Source of the DNA: Rubellicoccus peritrichatus
GTDB lineage: Bacteria > Verrucomicrobiota > Verrucomicrobiia > Opitutales > Cerasicoccaceae
DNA: 64,000 nt
Reading direction: 5' to 3'
NCBI RefSeq assembly: GCF_033100135.1
Contig: NZ_CP136920.1
Coordinates: forward strand, 2,785,001 to 2,849,000
The position numbers and the translations under genes are program-made. Positions 47,708 through 56,678 of the stretch are shown in pieces; the first letter of the stretch is position 1; each line of letters opens with the position of its first letter. The notes beneath the pieces were generated by a model, which saw only the letters and a program-made list of their open reading frames with translations, did no database searches and was not told the origin of the DNA.

Positions 47708-48028
47708 ATGGCCAATATCTTTTTCGATTTGCCCTCCAATCCCAGTGGTGAAGTCTTTGATGACCTCTTGATTGCTGACAACGTTCGAATCGAACGCATC
47801 GTTTCGAACGGTCAAATAACATCCGAAGGGGAATGGTATGATCAGGATTGGGATGAGTGGGTCCTCGTGCTCCGAGGTGAAGCCGAGCTGACCTTTGCCG
47901 GCGGGAAAAAAGTTCTACTTCTGGAAGGTGATTACCATCATATTTCTAAAGGTGAGAAGCATCGTGTCACCATGACGAGTAAGCCGACCATCTGGCTAGC
48001 TGTGCATGTTGGTGAGAAGCGGGCGTGA
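47708..48028 (+). CDS. Small cupin-domain protein
   Basis: A 106-residue single-domain cupin. The two sheets are visible around EWYDQDWDEWVLVLRGEAEL and LLEGDYHHISKGEKHRVTM, with the His and Glu residues that usually bind a metal. Such proteins are often small enzymes or sensors that bind sugars or phosphorylated compounds; the ligand here is not known. It has no signal peptide. It ends 18 bases before a convergent gene. It stands alone, with an AT-rich promoter region upstream. Confidence 0.85.
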   Translation: MANIFFDLPSNPSGEVFDDLLIADNVRIERIVSNGQITSEGEWYDQDWDEWVLVLRGEAELTFAGGKKVLLLEGDYHHISKGEKHRVTMTSKPTIWLAVHVGEKRA

Positions 48029-48046
48029 GAATAAAACCAACTTGCT

Positions 48047-49285
48047 CTAAAACCGTATCGTTGCCTCGGCGGCTACTTGTTGAGTGCCATCCTGAAATGA
48101 GGCGTCTTGATGCTGGTAGGTATATTGAAGTTTTAGCTGTGTGTGCTGGTCAAAGCGAATTCCGAAGGCTGCATCTGTGCGGAGGACGTCACTATCCCAT
48201 TCAGCTGGTCCTGCTGGTGTGTCTACCTTGTTGTAAAACTGCTGCCCCCAACGAAGTGCTGTAAAAAAGTTGGTGCTGATTTTGTACTTTCCTTCGATGT
48301 AGTAAGAATAGCTGTCAGCATTGCCAACATTGGGTACTTCAAAGCGATTGTAGATGAATTCGGCCCAGACTTGCCATGGGCCGTGTGCAAAACTCAGATC
48401 ACCGCCAATCGTAATTTGGTTGAAGTCATTAATGTTACTGCCAGCAGGTAATGTTGATGCGGCGGAGTTGATAAAATATGGGCCAATCATCCCGGAGACA
48501 CCAAAACCCCATTTAGCATGAGGTGTCCATCCAAGGCGTCCAGTGAAAGTCGGAGTCGTATCAAAGTCACGGTCGTCCCAGGTTGGTGGTCGCGAGGAAA
48601 GTGGTCGATTGGTCCCTGTCAATGCGAGTGTGAAGTCTTCGTAACTACCAAATGCGGCGACCCCTTCGGTGTAGACTGATCCCCAGATTACAGGAGCCCA
48701 GGTATGCTTGTTAATCGGGACATTGGCACGGTTGGCAAAAGCGGTTGCATTGGGCGGGGCTGCGTTGTCTGTGACAGAAGTTGCCTGGTCGTAGGGCAGG
48801 GGAGCTGTTATAAATGGACTTTCCCATGCACCATGACGTCCGGCCCAGTTACCAAAAACGGTGGCGAAGCGACCAACCTGCAGATCAAGCTTGTTCATGA
48901 TGACTGTCCCGCGAAGGAATATTTCATCAAGACGAACCGAGTTGTTCATGTAGCCCGGGTCAACACCATCATCCCAGCGGAACTTCACAAAGCCGTAGAG
49001 GCGTTCACCATAAAAGGCATCGAGGTTGAGTGTCAGACGCGGACTGTATTGTGTGTTACTGCTGGCGTCTGGTCTTGTGAAAACGAATCCTACTGGTCTT
49101 TGCGCGAAGTAGTAGGTGCGCATATCAACGGAGCCGCTCAGCTGAACTTCAAATTCTCCATCTTCCGAAATGAAATTCAGATCACGTGAGGCCTGATTCA
49201 GTGCTGCATTCCATGGTGTTGGCTGGGCAACGCTGCACAGCGGAAGAAGGATTGCAGCAAGACAAATGATTAGGTAACGCATCAT
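48047..49285 (-). CDS. Outer-membrane beta-barrel protein (porin-like)
   Basis: A 412-residue exported protein with a signal peptide (cleavage near CSVAQPT, about residue 21). The rest is made of alternating hydrophobic strands with aromatic girdles, for example FGVSGMIGPYFINSA and SYYIEGKYKISTNFFTALRW, and ends with a terminal Phe (EATIRF), typical of outer-membrane insertion. It probably forms a substrate channel of unknown specificity. It is the last gene of a three-gene operon; the ATGA overlap at 49282-49285 with the cyclase gene shows coupling. Confidence 0.8.
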   Translation of the reverse strand: MMRYLIICLAAILLPLCSVAQPTPWNAALNQASRDLNFISEDGEFEVQLSGSVDMRTYYFAQRPVGFVFTRPDASSNTQYSPRLTLNLDAFYGERLYGFVKFRWDDGVDPGYMNNSVRLDEIFLRGTVIMNKLDLQVGRFATVFGNWAGRHGAWESPFITAPLPYDQATSVTDNAAPPNATAFANRANVPINKHTWAPVIWGSVYTEGVAAFGSYEDFTLALTGTNRPLSSRPPTWDDRDFDTTPTFTGRLGWTPHAKWGFGVSGMIGPYFINSAASTLPAGSNINDFNQITIGGDLSFAHGPWQVWAEFIYNRFEVPNVGNADSYSYYIEGKYKISTNFFTALRWGQQFYNKVDTPAGPAEWDSDVLRTDAAFGIRFDQHTQLKLQYTYQHQDASFQDGTQQVAAEATIRF

Positions 49286-51054
49286 GGAATAGATTCAATT
49301 CTGTAGACGGAAACTTGATTGGCAAATCCCTTTAAGGCAACGCTATCAATCCTGGTCGATTTTGAGCCTTCAGGAAGGGCGTTTACGGTTTCTTCGTCAA
49401 TGATGACTTCTCCGGCTGCGGCCTTGCTGCATAATCGTGCTGCGAGGTTAACTCGATCACCGAGTACGGAATAGTTTAAGCGTTTTTCTGATCCCATGCA
49501 GCCAGCAACAACTTTGCCAGTTGCAATACCAATTCCGATGTTGATCGGTCTTTCCATGTTCTCATTGAGGCGGTTTCGTTCGGCGATCATGTTAAGTCCG
49601 CAGCGAACCGCATTGGCCACATCATCTTCCCCCGCATGAGGAACGCCAAAGAGGACCATGATTTCATCGCCGACAAACTTGTCGACCACACCATTGCAGG
49701 CGTGGGCAATTCGTGTCATCTCAGTCATATGTCCGTTGACCAGCGAGACGACTTCACGTGGATCCATCCCGTCTGTTAACGGAGTGAACCCGCGTATGTC
49801 ACAGAAGAGCATCGTGGCTTGACGTAATTCACCGCCAAGCTCGATTGCGCCGGTCAGGAGTTCTTCGGCGACACTCTTTTCTGTCACCAGGTCGAGGACA
49901 CTGCGGTATTTTTCCTTCAGCTCAAGATCCTCGGCCATTCGATTGAAGGAATCAGCCAGAACACCAATTTCGTCACGTCCCATTGGTTCCATGCGCACTT
50001 CGAGGTCACCTTGTCGAATGGCTTCCGTTCCCTTGGCCAGGGTTAGCACGCGCTGGGCAATACGGCGTGAGGCGAGGGCACTTAAGACAATGGCGACAAC
50101 CAGTGAGACTGGAAGAAGCGCATACATAAGCACATTTAAATTTTCCAGGAGAGATTCAAGCTCTTCCAAGGAGTATAGTGAAAGCTGCAGGGTCTCCGGG
50201 AAGTTGCCTCCTTTTGATATATCACGGGTAAATAGCAGGTAACTTTGCTTGTTTAACGTTAATTCTTGGCTGGAGGACCCGGCGGCCTGGGCTTTATCTA
50301 TGAACGGTTTCAGTTGCTCACGTGATTCTTGGGACAGGGTTTGCGGAAAGAAGTAGCCATCCACATACATGAGGCTTCGGATGCTGCGGTTCTTTTGAGC
50401 CCCTCGATCATCCAGTTCAGCTGGAATACCAAAAAGAATATAGCCAATTTTATCTCCAGTGTAGTCGTCATGGATCTCCGTTATGGTAACTTCATAAAGG
50501 ACTGGTTTATTTTCGGTCTCGATAACTATGTAGCCAAAGACACCGGATGCGTCCTTCGTTGCCATTTTGACCAAGGGCTCAAACTTGGTTGAGTCGATTG
50601 CGTGCTTGTGGTCTTTACGGTTTGGATCGGATACAAGCTGACCATCTACATTGAAGTAGCGAAAGAAGACAGGCGCTGCTCCATGTTTTGGCTGATAAAA
50701 GTTCATCGATGGTTCCAGCTCATACTCCAAATCCGTGTAGATGTGCTGTGGATCTTTGGATTGGGTGATTGCTGCCAATGGGCGGACGGCACCTGCCGCC
50801 GTTATGATTTCGTCGCGAATATTCTTGGCTCTTTCCGCCTGTAGGTAGCGAAAGTCGTTTACTTCCTGGGAAAACTGGCTGTCCAGAAAATCGCGATAGG
50901 AGTGAGTCAGTTGCATTTGGACGACGAGAACAGCTGCGACAGAAACCGCTGCCACAAGCACCGTCATAATCAGCATCAGTTTGAAACCAAAGCTGAAAAA
51001 TAGGGAGCCTTGGGCTTTCTTGGTCTCAGTCTCTTTCGCGATCTCGCTACTCAT
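49282..51054 (-). CDS. Membrane-bound class III adenylate/guanylate cyclase with periplasmic sensor and HAMP
   Basis: A 590-residue protein. A membrane helix (about 24-46) is followed by a large periplasmic sensor (about 48-308), a second helix (about 310-332), a HAMP linker (about 333-385), and a class III cyclase domain (about 408-590). The catalytic domain has both metal-binding Asp residues in LFCDIRGFT and FVGDEIMVLFG, and the Asn/Arg pair in GDRVNLAARL, so it should be active. ATP versus GTP specificity cannot be fixed, though the Lys in VVDKFVGDE favours adenylate. It overlaps both neighbours by four bases. Confidence 0.9.
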   Translation of the reverse strand: MSSEIAKETETKKAQGSLFFSFGFKLMLIMTVLVAAVSVAAVLVVQMQLTHSYRDFLDSQFSQEVNDFRYLQAERAKNIRDEIITAAGAVRPLAAITQSKDPQHIYTDLEYELEPSMNFYQPKHGAAPVFFRYFNVDGQLVSDPNRKDHKHAIDSTKFEPLVKMATKDASGVFGYIVIETENKPVLYEVTITEIHDDYTGDKIGYILFGIPAELDDRGAQKNRSIRSLMYVDGYFFPQTLSQESREQLKPFIDKAQAAGSSSQELTLNKQSYLLFTRDISKGGNFPETLQLSLYSLEELESLLENLNVLMYALLPVSLVVAIVLSALASRRIAQRVLTLAKGTEAIRQGDLEVRMEPMGRDEIGVLADSFNRMAEDLELKEKYRSVLDLVTEKSVAEELLTGAIELGGELRQATMLFCDIRGFTPLTDGMDPREVVSLVNGHMTEMTRIAHACNGVVDKFVGDEIMVLFGVPHAGEDDVANAVRCGLNMIAERNRLNENMERPINIGIGIATGKVVAGCMGSEKRLNYSVLGDRVNLAARLCSKAAAGEVIIDEETVNALPEGSKSTRIDSVALKGFANQVSVYRIESIP

Positions 51055-51695
51055 TCTTCAGACCAGTCAATCTTCAGATTTTCCTCATCCGTAAGTGTTA
51101 CTTCTTTTGATAAAGTCTTCCCAGGCCCATACCAGATGCTTACGCGATAGTCGCCTGCTGGCAGGTCTTTAAGGTCATAGGTGTTTGAGTCATTGCTGAC
51201 TGTGAAGTAAGGGGTATCGAGCACCAGCACAGTGGTTCTCATATGGCGGTGAATCTCACAGAAGACCTGCACTTCGCCTGGTTGATCAAAGACAACTTCA
51301 CCTGGTTCTTCGCCGGCTCTGTAGCGTCCCAGATCAAACGACTTTGGGGCGGAGTAGGAAAATACATTATGGAAGACTTCGTCTCGGTTGGGAAAATGAA
51401 CGGTCGTGCCAACTTGAACCGGCAGGACGGACTTCTCGAATTGGAGGTGTTGTTGAGCCAGTTCTTTTGTTTCGTTCGAGGTTTTTGCATCAGCCTTATC
51501 AGAGATACGCTCTGCATAAATCACAGCCCGGGCTTGTGGCGCCATTCCGGGGCGTTCCGTTGCTCCATCCAGATAACGTGGATTCAGACGAGCTGGTTTC
51601 GGCAGTTTTGAGGAATCAATCATTCCTTGGATCGACGCCCCAAAAAGTTGAGTTGCGAACACAAGAGACAAAAAAAGGATAAATGACGCTCTCAT
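51051..51695 (-). CDS. Periplasmic cupredoxin-like protein
   Basis: A 214-residue exported protein with signal peptide (cleavage near QLFGASI, about residue 20). A cupredoxin-like domain (about 80-160) shows the likely copper ligands H109 (EVFHNVFS), C146 and H149 (QVFCEIHRHM) and M152, the C-x2-H-x2-M arrangement of blue copper sites. A C-terminal beta domain resembles a carboxypeptidase-regulatory or methylamine-utilisation type protein (TYDLKDLPAGDYRVSIWY). It is the first gene of the operon and overlaps the cyclase gene by four bases. It may sense or carry copper/electrons to the cyclase sensor; this is inference. Confidence 0.82.
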   Translation of the reverse strand: MRASFILFLSLVFATQLFGASIQGMIDSSKLPKPARLNPRYLDGATERPGMAPQARAVIYAERISDKADAKTSNETKELAQQHLQFEKSVLPVQVGTTVHFPNRDEVFHNVFSYSAPKSFDLGRYRAGEEPGEVVFDQPGEVQVFCEIHRHMRTTVLVLDTPYFTVSNDSNTYDLKDLPAGDYRVSIWYGPGKTLSKEVTLTDEENLKIDWSEE

Positions 51696-51989
51696 CTTGG
51701 ATCAGATTACTGGTGAAGTCGGTTTCGGCAAGCTTGGGATCGATTTCGACAGGACTACTTAATTTTGTCATCAAGCTCCATGTATCTCTAGTCCTCTCAG
51801 TTACAAATACCTTACACAATATGTTAACGGCAAAAGTCAGGGAGGGTGAATGAACCGTTCAGATTATTGGTAAGTTTTGAACTAGGAGCTAACAGACATT
51901 CAGGCCTTGTATGACTCAAAAGCGCACACAGACATGAAATCTCTGAGTCTCATGTCATTGGTGATGACGACAACTTCACATTAAAAGGA

Positions 51990-52384
51990 TCAGTTTTCGA
52001 GGGCTATAAGCCGGGTTCTGTAACCCTCATGTTACCATGTTGGCGCTCTCATTCATCTGAAGAGCCGAGGCTCAACTCCCGCCTAGACGGGATGCGACTA
52101 ACCCGGGGCTATGTGGACGAGCCGCCCAGCCCCCTACACTGTCTTGCATCGGATTGGGTTTTTCCTGCCACTTTGGTCGCCCAAAGCGCGGTGGGCTCTT
52201 ACCCCACCATTTCACCCTTACTTAAAACCTAAGGCTCTAAGCGGTATATTTTCTGTGACACTATCCGTCGACAAAGGCTTGAACCAATGCCGCCCTCGCT
52301 TTCACGAGGAATCCTGCTCTGCGATGCCCGGACTTTCCTCTCCAACGGTAAACCGCGGAGCGAGAGCACGCCCCCGAAAACTGA
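51990..52384 (-). ncRNA. rnpB: RNase P RNA (bacterial class A)
   Basis: The minus strand holds the universal 5' block GGAGAGGAAAGTCCGGGC and the 3' block ACAGAACCCGGCTTATA. The P1 helix can be drawn between the outer ends: TCAGTTTTCG at 52375-52384 and CGAAAACTGA at 51990-51999. The length of about 395 bases is normal. RNase P RNA removes the 5' leader of tRNA precursors. The ends were set by the P1 pairing and may be off by a few bases. A weak hairpin (GACATGA / TCATGTC, 51931-51956) beyond the 3' end may help termination. Confidence 0.93.
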
Positions 52385-52458
52385 AAAGAACAATCGATTA
52401 TCCATGCAGGATAAAGCCGCCCTTGGCAATTTCAGAAACCAGAAATGCGGAATCGACT

Positions 52459-53187
52459 TTAATTCGTCGCCGGTGGGGGTGGGGGAGTAAAGCTTGGTGG
52501 TGGACCTGGAGTGAAATTGGGGGGAGGAGGAATGTTACTGGGCAACTGAGGGTTACTCGTTGATGTATTATTACTGTTTGTTGCGCTATTGGAAGTTGCA
52601 GTATTGTTGTTACCTGAGCTGCTTCTCCGGATGATACGCCGACGAGGGACAGTTGTTCCGCTCCGGTTTGTTGTGTTCCTCTGATTCACCGTGGCATTGG
52701 GCGGAGGTGGTATGTTTGGATTCCCTCTTGGTGTGGCTCTATTTGCTGCATTCGTAGCCGCGGCACCTACGACCGGCATTGGTTTGTCATCTGCAGCAAG
52801 GAGGAAAATTTCTTCAAGTCGCCCGGCTGATTTGACCATGATACTCTTCTTGGGTTCGTTGTAGCGCACGATGGTGTATTTGGAGTCACCACCATTCAAC
52901 GGAACCCAGTGGCCTTTTTGTTCGGCTTTGTCAAAAACGCTAAATTTCGTTACCCCGTTCATTTCAAAAATGCCCCGGAACTCCAATTCGCGGCTGAGCG
53001 GACCTTTGGCAACGACCGGAGGTGGCTCTTCTTTTACGGGTTCCTTTTTACCCCAACCAGGTGGCAGAAATGGGGAATTGGTGATCAGGTTGCTCTCGCC
53101 GGGTGCACCAAATAATGTGCAAGTGCTCAAGGCGGCTAATAATAAAACGCCTCGACTGACTGATTTGCTAAGTAATGATGCCACCAT
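52459..53187 (-). CDS. Secreted protein with a GspC/PilP-like segment and Pro/Asn-rich tail
   Basis: A 242-residue protein with signal peptide (cleavage near CTLFGAP, about residue 28). Residues 60-135 contain LSRELEFRGIFEMNGVTKFS and VRYNEPKKSIMV, a small beta pattern that recalls the inner part of type II secretion GspC or pilus PilP proteins. The tail (about 140-242) is low in complexity: Asn/Thr/Ser and repeated PPPP motifs, probably unfolded. It is downstream of ssb and the 71-residue gene on the same strand. Function is not known; the GspC/PilP resemblance is weak. Confidence 0.7.
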   Translation of the reverse strand: MVASLLSKSVSRGVLLLAALSTCTLFGAPGESNLITNSPFLPPGWGKKEPVKEEPPPVVAKGPLSRELEFRGIFEMNGVTKFSVFDKAEQKGHWVPLNGGDSKYTIVRYNEPKKSIMVKSAGRLEEIFLLAADDKPMPVVGAAATNAANRATPRGNPNIPPPPNATVNQRNTTNRSGTTVPRRRIIRRSSSGNNNTATSNSATNSNNTSTSNPQLPSNIPPPPNFTPGPPPSFTPPPPPATN

Positions 53188-53232
53188 GAAGAAAACCCTT
53201 ATAATTTAGGAAAGTTCCAGTAAAATAGCGAC

Positions 53233-53448
53233 TCAAGAAGAATCTTTTTTCGATTTGGAACTTGGCCCAAAAATCAGGAAGACTCCAACTCCGGCAAAGA
53301 ATATACTGATAATTGCCGCCGGAAGGTGTAAAAGGACGGCTTTATCCGGGAAAAACAGGCCGAGCATACTGATCACTCCCAGAAACCCCGCCATGAGCAA
53401 GACGAGCAATCCCAGGCCTATAGCAGGTTTGGGGTCAGAAGGGGACAT
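53233..53448 (-). CDS. 71-residue two-helix membrane protein overlapping ssb
   Basis: A 71-residue protein with two hydrophobic segments (about 10-30 and 38-60) and a Lys/Ser-rich end (GPSSKSKKDSS). The ATG at 53448 lies in the last codons of ssb, so the two frames overlap by 14 bases. A longer frame to 53601 would run inside ssb and has no membrane-protein character there. No known family. Tight overlap with ssb suggests co-translation but gives no functional clue. Confidence 0.7.
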   Translation of the reverse strand: MSPSDPKPAIGLGLLVLLMAGFLGVISMLGLFFPDKAVLLHLPAAIISIFFAGVGVFLIFGPSSKSKKDSS

Positions 53449-53899
53449 CTTCGTCGATGTCCTGCTCAGGTGGGCGTTGTTGCCCGGTTGTTCTTGGTGG
53501 CGGGGCACTGCTCTCGTAGTTTGAGCCACCGGCGCTTCCGCTGCTTTCCCCGCTTCCGCCGCCTTCGCCACGGTCTCCTGTGAACTGGAAGTTTTCAACA
53601 ACGACGCTGATCTTGCTCCGTTTTTCGCCTTCCTTACTCTCCCATTGGTCGAGACGTAGACGCCCCTCGATAAGGAGGGAACGCCCTTTGCTCATGTATT
53701 TGGACAGGGTTTCGGCCTGGCGACCGAAAGCATCACAGTCAATGAAAGTGACTTCCTCGCGTTTTTCGCCTTCTTTGGTCGTGAAAACGCGGTTTACGGC
53801 GATGCCGAGTTTGCAAATAGCCATCCCGCCAGGTGTCATCCGCAACTCCGGGTCGCGGGTGAGATTTCCCATCAGGATGACTTTATTGAAGGAAGCCAT
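53435..53899 (-). CDS. ssb: Single-stranded DNA-binding protein
   Basis: A 154-residue protein with the OB-fold at residues 1-110 (FNKVILMGNLTRDPELRMTP, FIDCDAFGRQAETLSKYMSKG) and a Gly/Ser-rich linker. The C-terminal acidic tip, DIDEDVPF, recruits replication and repair proteins. It binds single-stranded DNA during replication, recombination and repair. The gene lies 10 bases after rpsF, in the conserved rpsF-ssb order. Confidence 0.96.
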   Translation of the reverse strand: MASFNKVILMGNLTRDPELRMTPGGMAICKLGIAVNRVFTTKEGEKREEVTFIDCDAFGRQAETLSKYMSKGRSLLIEGRLRLDQWESKEGEKRSKISVVVENFQFTGDRGEGGGSGESSGSAGGSNYESSAPPPRTTGQQRPPEQDIDEDVPF

Positions 53900-53909
53900 G
53901 TGCTTTTAG

Positions 53910-54212
53910 TTACTTGGACTGAACTAAAATACGGTTGACTGTCTTGTCGAGGCGGAACTTTTCCTTCAACGCCTCAGCTGCTGCGCCTGGGCCGGAGAAG
54001 TGGAAAGTTACATAAATGCCTGCTGGAAAGCCCTTGTCAGTGACGCGGACAAATTCCTTTTGTCCCAGGTTTTCCACATTGTTGACTTCGGCACCTTCAG
54101 ATTCCAAAGCAGCCTTGATGCTGTCGATCAAGGTTTCGATTGGTTCCTGGTAGTTCCGTGTGTCTAGGATGAATGTTGCGGCGTAATTATTCTTGGTCGC
54201 TGTTTCGCTCAT
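53910..54212 (-). CDS. rpsF: 30S ribosomal protein S6
   Basis: A 100-residue protein with the S6 fold. The ends are typical: NNYAATFILDTRNYQEPIET and DKGFPAGIYVTFHFSGPGAA. S6 binds the central domain of 16S rRNA with S18. The start lies 26 bases inside the end of pth, an overlap that should couple translation. rplY-pth-rpsF-ssb order is common in bacteria; here rpsR is not next to ssb and is not in the window. Confidence 0.94.
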   Translation of the reverse strand: MSETATKNNYAATFILDTRNYQEPIETLIDSIKAALESEGAEVNNVENLGQKEFVRVTDKGFPAGIYVTFHFSGPGAAAEALKEKFRLDKTVNRILVQSK

Positions 54213-54801
54213 TGGATTTCGATTTTGAAGTTCGTTGATTTAATTGATTCATGGCTTTTTCGGGGCCGTCACTGATCAGCAGGTGGATGCCTTTGATATA
54301 GTGGTCAAGCTGGGAGTTATAGATCGCTCGCTCTTCTGCGCTTATTTTGCCTAAGACCCAATCGCTTAAGACGATGTTTGGATGTGATTTGCTCTCTATC
54401 CCAATTCGATAGCGGACAAAGCCATCACCAAAGTGATTTAGAATATCGGTGATACCGTTGTGCCCGCCTGCACTTCCGGTTAAGGAAACTTTCAGACGCC
54501 CCATATCAAGGTTGATGTCGTCATAGGCGACAACCATTGCTTGAGGCTGAATTTTAAAGAAACGGGCAAATTTTCCCAACGCTCGACCGCTTTCATTCAT
54601 GTAAGAAAGCGATTTTACGAGGAAAACGCTTTTTCCGCCGAATTGAACCTTGGCGACTTCGCAACCAAGGTTCTTATCAGGACGAAAGGAGGCTTTCATC
54701 TGCTCGGCTAGTTTGTCAACCAGCTCGGCTCCGATATTGTGACGTGTGCCGGCATACTTTGAACCGGGGTTTCCCAGTCCTGCGATGGCGGCAATAGCCA
54801 T
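54187..54801 (-). CDS. pth: Peptidyl-tRNA hydrolase
   Basis: A 204-residue hydrolase that recycles peptidyl-tRNA. Key sites are GLGNPGSKYAGTRHNIG (catalytic His in RHNIG), YMNESGRALGKFARF and YDDINLDMGRLKVSLTGSAGGHNG. The ATG at 54801 places the first strand at the usual position; a start five codons earlier is also possible. It ends with a basic tail. The 3' end overlaps rpsF by 26 bases. It is downstream of rplY, separated by 68 bases. Confidence 0.95.
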   Translation of the reverse strand: MAIAAIAGLGNPGSKYAGTRHNIGAELVDKLAEQMKASFRPDKNLGCEVAKVQFGGKSVFLVKSLSYMNESGRALGKFARFFKIQPQAMVVAYDDINLDMGRLKVSLTGSAGGHNGITDILNHFGDGFVRYRIGIESKSHPNIVLSDWVLGKISAEERAIYNSQLDHYIKGIHLLISDGPEKAMNQLNQRTSKSKSNERNSDQE

Positions 54802-54869
54802 GATGTTAAAGAACAAAGACGGGCGTGATGCGCGTCTGTATATTAATAGTTAAAGGAATAAGAAGGTGC

Positions 54870-55529
54870 TTAAGAATCCGCTTTTTCGTCTTGCTCGGCA
54901 TCACCCTTTTGGGAGGTTGCCTCGACGCTGTCTGCGGCGACTTCTTCAGCCGGTGCGGCTTCTTCTTCAGTTGTCTTGCCCGCAATCGTGACAACAACTG
55001 CACTTGGGTCACCGTGGTATTCAATACCCTTGAGAGCGGGAAGCTCGCTAATGTGAATCGCTTGCCCGACATCAAGTCCCGACACATCGATTTCGATGCT
55101 TTCCGGCAAGTCCTTTGGCAGACACACGATTTCGACTTCGTGTATAACAACGTCGAGGACACCGCCTCCAACTTTCACACCCACTGGTTCACCAGTGGTA
55201 TGAACTGGAATATGGCCAGTCATCTTTTCGCCACGAGTGACTTCATGGAAGTCAATATGCTCAAAGCGGTCAGTTAGCGAATTACGCTGCGTTGCTTGAA
55301 CAACGGAGAGTAGAGACTCCCCACTGTCTTCGTTTTTGAGGGTGATCAAGGCGGCTCCGCCCGACACCTCACGCATCAGCATTCTGAAATCGCGTTCCGC
55401 AACTGAAAAGTTACGGTTACCGCTCTTTCCGTAGATTACTGCAGGGATCATCCCCTGTGCGCGCAGGCGACGGGAATGGCCCCGGCCGATGCCCTCACGT
55501 GATTTTACGGATAAGGTTTGTTGACTCAT
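54870..55529 (-). CDS. rplY: 50S ribosomal protein L25 (Ctc form)
   Basis: A 219-residue L25/general stress protein CTC. The N-terminal 5S rRNA-binding part has GRGHSRRLRAQGMIPAVIYG, and the C-terminal beta domain has GVLDVVIHEVEIVCLPKDLP. An acidic, Ala/Glu-rich tail (about 188-219) ends the protein, as in many long L25 proteins. It binds 5S rRNA in the large subunit. It heads the run rplY-pth-rpsF-ssb. The start is divergent from the tRNA-Asn gene. Confidence 0.95.
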   Translation of the reverse strand: MSQQTLSVKSREGIGRGHSRRLRAQGMIPAVIYGKSGNRNFSVAERDFRMLMREVSGGAALITLKNEDSGESLLSVVQATQRNSLTDRFEHIDFHEVTRGEKMTGHIPVHTTGEPVGVKVGGGVLDVVIHEVEIVCLPKDLPESIEIDVSGLDVGQAIHISELPALKGIEYHGDPSAVVVTIAGKTTEEEAAPAEEVAADSVEATSQKGDAEQDEKADS

Positions 55530-55666
55530 GATTTTTGGAAAAGCGTGGGAAAGAACACCGCAACGCCCCTTTTGGCAATCTTTCTTTTAGGAAATGCACT
55601 TTTTTTTGAAAATCGGACTTGCCAAACCTCCATTCCCACCTTTTTCTCCTCGCCTTCCGCAAGGTA

Positions 55667-55742
<76 letters not shown>

Positions 55743-56021
55743 ATTTATAAAGTAGAGCTATTCGAACTCGTATAAGTTAACTTCATAACTCCGCCGTTGA
55801 GAGAGCCGGTTTTTGGGTAACTTTTTGTGGTTAAGGCTTAAGGAGTTCGTTGATTAAGCTTGGAAAATCTCAGTTTTACCCTCTGAGAATGATGACTGTT
55901 AACTAAGAGAATGGGGAAATCTGCGATTTTCTCAGATTCTCTGGGTGGGAAGAAGGAATTGCTTAACAAGACGTCCCAACCGATGATTGTAGCCGCGCCG
56001 AAAAACTGATCTGCAAATTTC

Positions 56022-56678
56022 CTAGGCCGCACGACGGCGCCAAGCTGTAAAGCCGAGCAAGGCAACACCACAAATCAGTGCGTAGGTGGAGGGCTCTGGC
56101 ACGGCAGTTACGTCGACTTGTAATTTTAGAACTCTAGTGTTGTTGAGGCTCCAGGCACCGCCATTGAAGGCTACATTCACGCCATCTGAAATATCCCAAC
56201 CGATAAGGCCTGTCTGGCTATATCTAGCGGTATCATCCAGTGCATAACTAGTGTTGGTAGGCGAACCTGGAGCACTTAACACAACATAGTAAGTTGCATC
56301 TGACGTGAGTGCAAAGCCTGAGCCTAATGTGTAGGCGTAGTCTCCGGCGGTAGACGGAGATGCGGCACCAGTGAGAGTCTCCAACAAGCTTCCGGGCTGA
56401 CCTGAATTATCATCATACAAGGCAACGATGATATCCGCGGGAGAGCCAGTTCGAGAAATTAGCCTGACTGTAATGGAGCTGAGCGTGTAGTCTCCGCCAT
56501 CCGGGCCCGTTGTAAACCCTTGGCCCAGAGCAAACTCGAAGTCGCCAGCATCACCAACAAAGGCAGTGCCACTACTGGTAGTCGCTAAGTTGCTTACTCC
56601 AATTGCACCATGGATGGTGCTTACGGACGCTAGTAAAACTGCGCAGCCGACAGAAAGAAGGCCTATCTTTAGTTTCAT
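56022..56678 (-). CDS. PEP-CTERM sorted exported protein
   Basis: A 218-residue exported protein with signal peptide (cleavage near STIHGAIG, about residue 24). The body has beta-sandwich patterns around QGFTTGPDGGDYTLSSITVR and TYYVVLSAPGSP, similar to choice-of-anchor or Xylanase-CBM-like modules. The C-terminus is a PEP-CTERM tail: VPEPSTYALICGVALLGFTA followed by WRRRAA. It is likely cleaved by an exosortase. The start at 56678 is the ATG, since the frame extends only three codons upstream to a TTG. The gene lies divergent to the second PEP-CTERM gene, about 330 bases away. Confidence 0.85.
   Translation of the reverse strand: MKLKIGLLSVGCAVLLASVSTIHGAIGVSNLATTSSGTAFVGDAGDFEFALGQGFTTGPDGGDYTLSSITVRLISRTGSPADIIVALYDDNSGQPGSLLETLTGAASPSTAGDYAYTLGSGFALTSDATYYVVLSAPGSPTNTSYALDDTARYSQTGLIGWDISDGVNVAFNGGAWSLNNTRVLKLQVDVTAVPEPSTYALICGVALLGFTAWRRRAA

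Noticed and set aside
52029-52563. Open frames on + across the RNase P RNA region
   Set aside because: The minus strand carries clear RNase P RNA blocks and a closing P1 helix, so these frames are chance.
55838-56071. 77-codon frame on minus after tRNA-Asn
   Set aside because: It overlaps the PEP-CTERM gene end and lies in degenerate repeat-like sequence; no coding signs.
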